Below are positions 11,640 through 22,635 of a stretch of DNA of 64,000 nt, piece after piece. The notes under the pieces are model-generated. The model did no database searches and was not told the origin of the DNA. It saw only the letters and a program-made list of their open reading frames with translations. The DNA comes from Danio rerio (Eukaryota; Chordata; Actinopteri; Cypriniformes; Danionidae). The position numbers and the translations under genes are program-made. The DNA lies in contig NC_133179.1 of assembly GCF_049306965.1 (NCBI RefSeq), positions 21,139,001-21,203,000 of the forward strand. Direction: 5' to 3'. Every line of letters begins with the position of its first letter. Position 1 is the stretch's first letter.

Positions 11640-12290
11640 TTCACTCAATTGTTCTTTCTGGATTAAAAAAAATCCAGGAGCAAAGAATTACTTCACATAG
11701 TTTATTTCACATGATTTAATATCTGACATGTAAAGCAAAAACATGAAATGTGCTTTTTGTACACATTTGATTAGGCTCAATTTAGTTGTTTTAATAAACA
11801 CTTATTTTCATATTCAGACTCGTTTACTGCTGAGTTGTGTGTTAAGTGTTGTAAATATGATTAATTGAACCTTAAAGCAAGTATTAAAGTGTTAAAGAGT
11901 ATTAAAGTGATTTGAGTACATTTGTACTGTCTGATCTTATAGTTTTTCCTTCCTTTATCCATGGAAAGCTGTATGCAGAGGCACATATTTATTGCTCTGA
12001 ACAGAAACATACATTACCACCGATCCAGACTGTATGCTGTTTTGTAGTGTTTAATAGCAGTGAATCTGACAGGAATGTGAACATTTAGACTTTTTACCCA
12101 CCAACACTTACAAAAACTGCTGAACAGTTAAACAAAGACGTTTTCCAGCAAAGACATAAAATTGTCTGTTTTTTTAGACCATTCAAGAAATTAAGGAAAT
12201 CATCTATAAGCTACAAAACAGCTCAAAGATTAATGAATATTTAAGTGACCAGATAACCTCTCTTGCTTTTTAAGGTAAAACAGGTTGCAA
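11640..12290. other. SL2p to SL3 intergenic spacer
   Basis: AT-rich sequence with the SL2p polyadenylation signal at 11793-11798 and no other gene that I can see. A similar stretch precedes SL6 at about 32290-32720, which fits duplication of the whole unit. Confidence 0.6.
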
Positions 12291-12299
12291 GGCGTTGTT

Positions 12300-12505
12300 G
12301 GCACAGGAAGTTCAGTCAGTACTTTGTGTGGGTTACTCTGTCCCTGTCACACTCCTGTAGCCTCACATCAGCAGCAGGGCAGTTCTTATCATTCGCATAT
12401 TTGACACTTTAACAATCTTTTTTCCCTTTCTTTTTTATCTGTAGTATTTTTAGTTTTAAGAAACACCTTGGTAGCTGCACTGGTTTGACTGTTTTCTTAT
12501 TTCTG
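12300..12505 (+). promoter_or_regulatory. SL3 promoter and noncoding first exon
   Basis: GCACAGGAAGTTCAGTCAGT starts at 12301 and contains a GGAAGT ETS/PU.1-type core. It is followed by the block cctcacatcagcagcagggc, which recurs in front of SL4, SL6, SL7 and SL9, and by the donor TTCTG|gtaagt after 12505. The exon carrying the start codon begins at 12642. The transcription start is not visible from sequence. Confidence 0.6.
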
Positions 12506-12665
12506 GTAAGTCAGTTCATAAAAATGCTGACAATAGTAGTTTTGTATTTTAAAGAAATCTGTTTGTGATTTGTGAGGTTAATTTGTGTTAATTTGTGAGG
12601 CTTAATATATAATGTTCATGAGTTTCAAATTTTCTCCACAGGACTGAGTGTCAGTTAATAAAGAG

Positions 12666-15600
12666 ATGAACACTGCTGAGAAAATCATTTCTGTTTGTTT
12701 TCTCCTGCAAGGTTTGCCTTTCTTTTCCTTCTTATCTAAGTGTGTTTATTGTATATCAGCTAGTTTATGTGCACATTTAGGGTCTCCGTGGGCCTTAAAA
12801 ATTACTAATTCTTTTTTTCACACTTTAAGGCTCAAATCAAAGCATAAAGTCATGAAGGTAAATGTTAAATGAAGTACAAAAAAAAGCATCTCCAATACAA
12901 TTGTTAAAAGTCAAGAAAGATGAACTTAAATGCTATATATTGAAAGACTTACAGATTGTTTCATTTAAAAAAAAAGAGAGAAAATAAAGTGATTAAGTGA
13001 TCTGAAGCTCTGTCAGTCCTGTTTGAAATTACTTTTATATTTGAATTAATTTATCTTAGATCTTTGGCAGATAATTATTCTTGGTAATATTCAACCTGCT
13101 TCATTTTGACAAAGTATTTATTTATTATTTGCATTGTGATTAGTAAGTACAAAGCTATGCATTTTGTTTTTGTTTAGGTAAAATAAAATAAAATAAAACA
13201 AAATGTCATACTGTATATCTACCTTCAGAAATTCTGTGAAATAACTAGTAAATTAACTAGTTTAAATGGTAAAATGTTTAGTCTGTACAAATTTATAGAC
13301 TTTTAACTATTTTCTCGTAAAGTGATTTATACATAAAATGTGTTAAAGTCGTACTAGGGAAGATTATACTGTTGCTGATTTTCTGCTCATATGTTAAAAT
13401 GTCTATCAGGTTACAAAATTGCGTTATAAACTTGGTAAAAAAAACATCATGTTTCTTTCTGCTTCTATTTGAAATCTTTTTATCATGTGTGTTGTAGGTG
13501 TGTGCTGTAGAGATTTCAGCATCAGTTTGCCAGAGAAGATTCAAGCTCTCAGTGGATCCTGTGTGATTATAAAGTGCAGATTTGACATAAAAGAGTCATA
13601 TGATAAAGACCTCACTGAGAGAGCTGCTGGAGTCTGGTATAAAGACAGACATGATAAGAGCAGCAGTATAGTGTTTAACTCCAGTGCATCAACCCAGAAC
13701 TTTTTTATTAAAGGGAATATAACTGGACAATTAATAGACAAGGACTGTACCACTGTCTTTTATGATGTCACATCAAATCACAGTGGTCAGTATTTCTTCA
13801 GGATTGAGAGTGAAGGTGAACTGAGATGGACCTACAAAGAAAACAGTGTTTCCGTAGATGTGATTGGTGAGTGACTTCATGACCTAATATTAGTGTAAAT
13901 TGTCTCATCAAAATTGTATAGAATGAAAACTAGTGCCTATATAAGTAGTAGTTTCTCTGGTAAATATAGCATTTTATTGCTAAAAAAAATTAAATGTTGT
14001 TTTGTTTTATGCTTGACACTGTAGACCTTTAAACATAGAATGTTTTATTTCTATTAAAGACCAATCTATGTGTGTTTCAGAAACTTTGGAGAATCCTCGA
14101 GTTGTGCTGTATGTGGATGGGCAGGAGCTGCAGGATCAGCAGAAGGTGTTTGAGGGCAGATCTGTGAGTCTGCGCTGCTCTGCTAAGACTCTCTGCTCTT
14201 CTCCTCCAGCAACTCTCACATGGAGCTCCACTGCCAGAATTCCCCACAGTGAGAGCATTAATCTAAAGGAGCTCATCATCTCTGATCTGAACTTCACTGC
14301 TGCCCAGCGGCACCACAGAGTCACTTTCACCTGCTCTATAAGCTACCAGCTGCAGGACAACAACAAAACAGCTAACAGCAGCATCACATTACATGTGCAG
14401 TGTAGGACTTTTACTGCCATCTGTTCTCTTCTCCTCCATAAGACACTCATAAATCTATAAGTTCAATATCCTTCTCTCTCTCTTTTCAGATGCTCCTCAG
14501 ATCTCAAACTCCAGCTGTTCCAGTACTGATGTTACTGTGTGTTTCTGTGAGGTTGATGGGAATCCCTCTCCTGAAGTGGAGTGGCATCTATCTGGATGTC
14601 CTGTCTCGAACTCTTCAAACACGTTAATCAGTGAAGAGCGATTGAGCAACACAAGCTTGAGGAGCTTCATCTCTCTACATCAGTCTCTCACACACACAAA
14701 CACTCTGCTGTGTGTCAGTAAAAACACCCGTGGCGCATCAACTCTACAGTTTCATCTGGTCTTTGTCCCTCAAAAAGAAAGTAAGTCAGTTTTCAGTTTT
14801 CTTCATTTGTCTGTTAAGATAAAATAGATTAGTTTGATAAATATGGTTATTATATATTTATAGTTTCTTTCTTTAGTTACACACACAAAAATAGTAATGT
14901 TGGTAATCAGAGTTGACAGTCACCACTGTCAGTGGCTGCTATCTCTGTCTGTTTTCCACCATTTGTCAAAATGGTTTATGTTTTATTTGTATTATTTAAC
15001 AGAAGAAGTAAACCTTTTCAAACATTTTGCACTGCAAAATAATAACTGCATTTGAACAAGAGAAATAAATGAATGATTTAAAATGATACAAACTTAAATG
15101 AAATCAAATGATCTGCCAGTGCAGTGAGATTGTTATACTTGGTAGGCTTTCTTGAAATAAGAAAATGTATAGGCTTTAATAAAAACAATGTCTTAAAATA
15201 GGTATTATAGTAAAAACTTAATAGCTTTTTAAACTAAACGATTTCCTCATTTTATGTGAAAAGGTCTTAAATCTTAAAAAAAAAGAGTTAAACAGGAGAA
15301 TTCCTCTTAGTTTAAGGATTGTCATTATATATTCTGGCTTAAAGTTAGCTAAACCATTTAAACTTAAAACAAGAACAAGGTTTTGCCCTGTGTTGCCCGA
15401 CGTGGAGGCGAAGGACCACATAAAAAGCCAGTGGAGTGTGGTCGCCTCTGCAAAGTGCATTAAAATTCTTTTAAAGCACAGCAAGCAATTCATTATCCTG
15501 CTTATTTCATGGTCATTTGCTAAGGTAGGCCCATATACAAATTCAAACTTTTTTTGCTGTTTGCAGCACAGTATTTGTCTAAATTGCCAGTTTTGACATG

Positions 15601-17187
15601 TTAGATTATTTAGTCTCTACACTGAATCAGCGGGAGTCCTTCGACTTTACATCATTCATTAAAAATACTTTATTGCACAGCAAACCATTGATTATTCGTT
15701 GCAGCACACATACAAGCCCATTGTCCACAATTATTTTATTAAAATTAGGACATAACAGTAGTTACAATGCAAATCTAATACTTGCTGCTTCTTAAAATAA
15801 ACTGAAGATTACTGCAGCAAAACATAACAGGATGTATTTTGTCACTAAAGAACAAGTATAAGTGTGATTGAGCATTTTTAATGAGCAAACTTTAAACAAG
15901 TTACTTCAGCTAAAATAAGAATAAGTCTGAAAGAACTAAAATAAAAATACAAGACTGCTCTTAAATTATGTTTCTAATTGTAATTAGCTGTAAAATACAT
16001 ACCTTTAAGCTTTACTGTTAATAGTTTTTGGCTTGAAGATTGTATCTCTTGACTAGATTTAATAGAGTTTTTTTACTGTGTAAATGATGATAGAATATTA
16101 ATATTTTGGTAAACTATATTTGTCTTTATGACTGTCCAGCACTCGAGTAATTAAACCAGTCAATTATCAGCAGTTTTGCTAACACTCTTTTTTTGTTCTT
16201 GTCTTGAATTCAGTCTATATTCTGATTGGAGCTGCTGCTGGGGCTTTGGTGATTGTGCTGTTGTGGGCCGTCACATATGCATATACATGTGTCCGGTAAG
16301 TGCATTAATATCAATAAGATTATTATACACAATGTCTTTGTTTATGTGAACAATCACGCATCATTAGTGTATTCATAACTTAATGTAGAATGAATGAGCA
16401 AGAATGAAAGGTAAACTGCAGCTGTTTCATATTCCTCTTACAATCATTAAAGGGAAAACCTGCTGCATCTTTTTACATTACTGTGATTTGTGAATATCTT
16501 GTAAGTCTCAGAAAACCTTGAGCATGAAGAGCAGTTGCCAGTTGTTTTTGTAATATCCATCACATACAAAGACATCAATTGGTTGTGTATTTTTGAGTGA
16601 CTTTTTTGCTTCCTTGGTTTTACTCAAATAAAATATGAAATATTTTAACATGTACTGTATGTATTTCGTCAGTAGAAAAAACAATGAAAAAATTCAACCA
16701 ACTAACCAAGAAGAAGGTGCTAATGAAAGTGTTGAAAATACAGATGAAGTGAGTTACAACACACACATAAAAACACACAAACGCTTTAATCATAAACACA
16801 ACATATTTAAAAAAATCGTGAAGTTGCAAAAAAAACTAAATGCATTATTTACCAACCAGACTAGTTATTATACAATATATGATTGCTGAACAGTTTTAAT
16901 AGACACAATTAATCCCTTCTGCTCTTCCATAGGAGAATCAAGACGACTCTGCAAATAACGTCATAATATCATCTGCTGGAGCCACTACAGCAAATCAAAA
17001 ATCCATCATTTATTCCTCCATTGACTTCTCAAATTCTGAATCACGCTCACAGCAGGTGGTTAGCGTCTCCTGTCTTCTTGCTGACTATGCAGTGGTCCAG
17101 CATGGTTCTGGCGGAGCAGCAGAAGCAGAGTTCAGTGAGAGAGTCTTCAAGATCGACAGAAGCACAGGTGAAAGTGAGAGCAGATGA
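12666..17187 (+). CDS. SL3: Siglec-like Ig receptor, ITIM tail shortened by frameshift
   Basis: Coding exons read as 12666-12711, 13498-13866, 14081-14401, 14490-14780, 16214-16295, 16676-16748 and 16933-17187, giving 478 residues. Signal peptide MNTAEKIISVCFLLQG; V-set (16-139) with SCVIIKC, KDCTTV and YFFRIESEGELRW, keeping the sialic-acid arginine; C2 domains at 139-246 and 246-343, the first with the extra cysteine (TLCSSPPA) that in Siglecs bridges to the V-set; uncharged transmembrane helix (about 344-366). The tail has the ITIM IIYSSI (Y421) and ADYAVV (Y446). Relative to SL4 and SL7, two bases are missing near 17131 (gcagagttcag instead of gcagagagttcag), so the protein ends about 35 residues early; the old frame stays open after the shift. 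Polyadenylation signals are at 17573-17578 and 17646-17651. The predicted role is an inhibitory sialic-acid receptor. Confidence 0.85.
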
Positions 17188-18235
17188 GCTTACTAAAAAA
17201 ACACAGTCAAAGCAATTAGAGGAAGAGCTGTTTGGAGAAGACTTTATGCAAAGGTCCATAAACACCATAGTCCTTAGAGAACATCAGCATGACTGTTTGA
17301 TCAAGACAAAGTGCAGTTCAGAGTGTTGGCTTAGAATATTCAAAATTTGTAAAGCCTTTTTTCTTGTCTCATCAATCTCTGTATGTCACAATGAATTTGT
17401 TTTTAGTAGATTTTTATACGTATATAATCTATAGATTTTATGCAATATTTGCTGTTTTTATTGAAAAGAATGAAACTTTTATTGATTCAATGAAACTTAA
17501 CAAAAGTGTTCATTTAAGTTGTCTTTGAAAAGCATGTAAACTGATTTATATGTAAAGTTCTCAAAAATGTTTAATAAATGAAAAGGATGTAGCGTTTACA
17601 TGTATGAAAGAGATATTCTGTAATGTAAAGTCAACATGTCATGCAAATAAAGTTATTAATTTAATCTTTAGTGAAACTGACTAAAATATTGAGTTAAACT
17701 TTAATAGCTTAAAGATTTAGTTGAAACCTGATTAACTTATTAAAATAAGTAAAAGTGTCATAAAAACAATTGTTGCCACAACTTTTTGTTTGATAAATTT
17801 TTTACGATGCATAGTGCCAGTGACTTGTGTAGCTTTTGCAAAAGTTTTAGTTCATTAAGATCAAATTCTCTTGCAGTTTTCTCGCTGTTGTTGTTTTAGT
17901 TTTGTTATTTTAGGTATTATTTAGTTTTTTAAATATAATAATCAAGATTGCTCACACTTTTAGGTCTGTAAGCTGGTTTGTCCATTAATGTGTATACCAA
18001 CTGCTCTCTGCGGTCTTTGCACATTAAGCTGAGAATAAAGCTTAAAAAAAAGTAAAAGTTTAAAGTCTTAATGTTAAAATTTCATGAAATTTATGACTGT
18101 CAGCAGTACCTATTCAGTCAGTGTAAAATTTTAAGTAACTTCATGCAGCACACTTTTACTCAATCTCATGTAGCAGAAATATCATGTAGCAGAAAAACCT
18201 GAACTTGTGATTCAGAAAAACAAAACATGACTGAT
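17188..18235. other. SL3 3' flank and spacer
   Basis: This begins with the former tail coding sequence and 3' UTR, with AATAAA at 17573 and 17646. A repeat at about 17680-17800 (tagcttaaagatttagttg and neighbours) recurs after SL7 at about 50190-50400. No other gene seen. Confidence 0.6.
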
Positions 18236-18239
18236 TTTC

Positions 18240-18780
18240 AATCTTGACCAGTAAATCAGGAAGTTTATTAGCCACCTTTTTTTTACACTTTTCACTTCTG
18301 GTAAGTCTTACACTCTTTTTCTTTTCCTGTAGACATTTCTTTAGATGTACTGTTAGTTTGTTTATGGTAAACTTGCATTTCTTTAGATGTACTGTTAGTT
18401 TGTTTATGGTAAACTTGCACTTGATTAAAGTCTGTTAAATGCTGTAGCAATTTATGGATGTAAATACATGTAGGTAACAATTCATTCTAGTAACTGGCTT
18501 ATTACCTGCCTATTATTGAGAAATTGAGTTTTTATTATTAGTTATGAAGTATGATCTAATTCTGCATCCCTTATTCTACTTAAAACCTAAACCCAACTTC
18601 TACCTTACTAATTATTAATTTACTAATTAGTAGTTTATTAAGCTAGTAGTGTTAGTAATGGTTTGTTAATACTGTGAAATGTGACCTAAACTAAAGTGTT
18701 GTTTTTTCTCACAGGACTGAGCTGATGTTAATGAAGAAATTTATAGTGAATAGAAAACATCCTCTGTTTTCTCTTACAAG
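18240..18780 (+). pseudogene. relic SL promoter and leader exons, copy A
   Basis: A weak copy of the SL 5' end: aatcaggaagtttattagcc with a GGAA core at 18259-18262, a donor (cttctg|gtaagt) at about 18300, then cacag|gactgagctgatg at about 18715 and cttacaag|gtgagg at 18780. The second exon resembles the signal-peptide exon but has no usable reading frame. A 50-bp tandem repeat (acatttctttagatgtactg) lies at about 18338-18420. Similar relics are at 51415-51670 and 56225-56632, each upstream of a later leader set. Confidence 0.5.
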
Positions 18781-19012
18781 GTGAGGTTTCCTTTCTTTTC
18801 TTCCCTTTAAATTTTACCAATAAAACAGGCATGTTTATATGACAGTCTATTACTGATGATGAGTAATTCCCACATCCCAATTACATGCAAATACTGCAAA
18901 ATAACCAAGTTGTCACATTATTCAATAACCATAATTCCATAAACGTTTTTGGAAGCTCTCCATAAAGCACTTGCACTCACATTTCTCTTTTTTTCAAGCA
19001 ATAATAAAAAAC

Positions 19013-19114
<102 letters not shown>

Positions 19115-19889
19115 CTATTCAGAATAAGCTATGTTGAAAAGAACTATATTGTCAACATGGCCTTTAGTGCTAAAAAGGCATGTTGTTCTTAGTGCTGTTT
19201 TCTTTGTAAATTAGGGAGGAAGTGAAGTACACATTTATAACCACTATAACCTACAGTACACTATCTTAGCAAAAAAAAATAATTCACAGAATAGAGAAGT
19301 CAGTCCTGAGAAAAAAAAACTCTTTTATCTTTTGTTTGCAGGTTTGTCATTTTGTATCTAATTAATGTTTCAAGTGTAGTTTAGCGTCAGTTCTGGCAGG
19401 TCATGTTAGTCAAGCTCAACTGATTCACTTTAAGAAAACAATACCAGTCACAGCCTTCCCATAAACCCACAGTTTCACCCTCTAGTTCACAGTCAGCATT
19501 TATATTAATCTCTCTGTAATAAAGAACAATGATGTATTTCAGATATCATTAATGTAGATTTGATTCTGTTGATGTGAGGTTATACTGCAACTTTCTTTCC
19601 CTTATTTCCCATAATTAATCCCTTAAAAGTGTTCTTGCCCAGAACAGAGGCATATGTTACCATCAGTACAGACTGTGTGCTTTTTGTCAGTCTTTGATAG
19701 CCGTAGTGCTGACAGAAACACAATTACAATTTCTTTTCTAACCAAATTACAGAACAACATTGATTAATTCAATAGGTGAATAAAGGAGATAAGAATGAGA
19801 TAAGAAATTAAACTTCTTTTTTTCATACATTTTCTGAATGTAATGTAATGTAAGTTATTGGACAAATATTTTTGCATTTTGAGACTGAT

Positions 19890-20062
19890 GTCGACACAGG
19901 AAGTTCAGTCAGTATTAAGAGTTTGTGACTTCTTCACATCACACTCCTGCTTAGCCTCACATCAGCAGCAGGGCAATTCTTATTGCATTAATACATGACA
20001 ATTTTTCTTTTTGTTTCTAAAAAAGATCTTGGAAACTAACACTGACTGTTTTATCATTTCTG
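19890..20062 (+). promoter_or_regulatory. SL4 promoter and noncoding first exon
   Basis: GACACAGGAAGTTCAGTCAG (GGAA at 19899-19902), then cctcacatcagcagcagggc, then TTCTG|gtaagt with the donor after 20062. The start-codon exon begins at 22338. Same layout as SL3, SL7 and SL9. Confidence 0.6.
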
Positions 20063-20754
20063 GTAAGTGAAAATATTCAGTATGTTGGACATTTTTAATG
20101 AACTTATGAATATCGCGTGTTTTACATTAAACTCTATATGATTCTCATGTAATTTATACATTGGTAAAACTTTACAGTAAGTGTGTATTATTGAACATTA
20201 ATTAATAATAAACACCATCTATTAAGCATTACTTAATCTTTGTTAATGTTAACTAATGCTTCTCCTTATATAAGCAGTAATGCAAAATCAGTCAGAGACA
20301 TAGATTTTCACTTGCAACTTGCAGCTTAATATATTGAACAGTTTAACTTGTTAATGTTTACTTACACATACACTAATGTACAGTGTATGGTAATGAATTA
20401 AATAATGTGACTGATTGAATAAACAACACATTTATTCAGGAATACTAAATATTTGATCGTTTAAACAAACAAATGCATTGATGTGGCAGTAATGTGTTAC
20501 TTAACATGATCAAACAATGAACGGGGTTCATAAACAATATTCAACACGCATATTATTATTGTTAGTGGACTCTTTACTAACATGAAACAAATTTGTATCA
20601 AGAGAATTAGAAACCATATTGTATATTGTACACTAGTACAACATTTTCTAATCCTAATGTGTAAGTAAGCTTTCTTAACTCTGCTAACATGATTTGTCAC
20701 TAGTAGCGCTCGTTATTAATTCTTAATTTTTTATAAATATTTTTATTATGTAGG

Positions 20755-21610
20755 GATAGTTTACAGCTTGACCCAAAGAATGACCAGTCTGGTAGATGAA
20801 GAAGAGCCAGAGTCAGAGATTTAAATAAATAAATCAAGTTTACTGAAGATAGTTTGCAGTTACATCAACAGAAGCCAGCTTCAACACTCGCAATGAGTTC
20901 CTAGGCCACTCTGCTTACAATCACCAATCAATAACAATTATACTCTCACATAACGTCATTAACTGCGTCACACATATAGGTGTTCTAACCTGATTGGTTA
21001 AAACACAGATAGACTAGGAAATTTTTACGTGGGGTTTGTGCGTATATTCTGAACAATATCTTAAGCATAAACGTCAGACATCCCTTAGACTGATCAGAGC
21101 TGGCTCCAGACCTGTGAAACGGATCAACAATCAAATAGAACAGACACACTTAAAGTATAATCTGTTTCTTATCCAAGGCTGAGTGTACTCTCAGCCTTCT
21201 TTATCGAAACAGATTAAAAACTGGTATAATCTACATTTAGGCAATTATATTCTTACTATACAAAGTCTATCTTGAATACCAGTAGAATCACTTTAAAAGA
21301 ATTAACCGTAAAAATAGCAAAATCGCTTTAGACATTTTAGACAGTATTAACTTGTCGAAATAACAATAGAAACAGTTACTTCCTGTCCTCAGCTCTCAGT
21401 TCCACTCAAAGTCTCCGTGACCTCTGACCTAGTTTGGTGGCTTCTGAAAATAGTTATTAAAAGACAGGCAAATGCACTGAACATTCTTATATTAAGCAAT
21501 GTGTTAACATATTCATTAATTGAAATCAATTCACAGTTAAATACTGAGAAACAGGATTATGAAAAGGATAAACTTTGGTCCATGATGAGATGGACTGGAA
21601 AGCAGAAATC
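20755..21610. mobile_element. unassigned insertion in SL4 leader intron
   Basis: The SL4 and SL7 leader introns align on either side (about 20720 and 21640 against 42440 and 42510), but SL4 has about 850 bp more. The extra sequence has CAAT-like and AATAAA words (about 20823) and no open frame. It could be a solo LTR or a non-autonomous element; I could not find terminal repeats, so the ends are approximate and the class is open. Confidence 0.3.
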
Positions 21611-22361
21611 CGAATCCTTTAATTATATATCTTTTTTTAACATGGTAAAGATTAGCAAATTTATCACTGTTGTATAACTTTATAAAGATTCTAAAAGTTT
21701 AAATGATGTGTATTTTTGTAATCGCTGTATAGATGTTAGTAACACATGAGTTGATATTAGGATGGGTTTAAGTCATGTAATGAATAACATGCAACTCTGA
21801 AATTTCCAAATTAACACACAAAACAGCGTTCCTTTAGAATTCCTGTGTCCCGACTTTTATGAGGAACCAAGATTCTATCCTAAGCTTTACCTGTTAGTAT
21901 GCATTGGTATATAGTAAATTAAAACGAGAAAAGATTGCGTAGTGATGAACCTGACTCGTTGTTCATTATGTTCATGCTAACTAATGCAATAACTAGCACA
22001 TTACTATAATTGCGAGTTTACATTAACAAAGACTTAGTTTAAATAAATGCATTGTTTGTTGTTGTTGTTTGATCATTTTATTTAATCCTTTATTAACAAA
22101 GATGAATTGTCAGTCACCATTAGATGAAGTCCATGAACATTAGTTCATGTTGCTAATGCATTATCTCACACATTATTATATGTTTAGTTAAGATTAAGGT
22201 TAAGTAATTCAGATGAAGTAAAACAGATGTGTTGTTAATTGTTAAATCATGTTGACTAAAGCATTAACTAATGTTAACTAATACAACCTTAAGTGTTACC
22301 TATATATGTGAAAACAAAAGTGTGTGTTTCTCTACAGGATTGAGTGACTGTTAATAAAAAG

Positions 22362-22553
22362 ATGGACACTACTCAGAAAATCATTATCTTCTGTTTTCTC
22401 TTGCAAGGTATGTTTTTCTTCCTGATTCTGCTAGTAAAATGTAACCTGTTCAGTCTGATCAAGTGTATTAATTAATGAAGAATGTGACAAAATCATTGGC
22501 TGTTAAAATTATTGAAGGAGCAAGAAAAAGAGGACAGAGGAGGGAAGAGTGTG

Positions 22554-22635
<82 letters not shown>

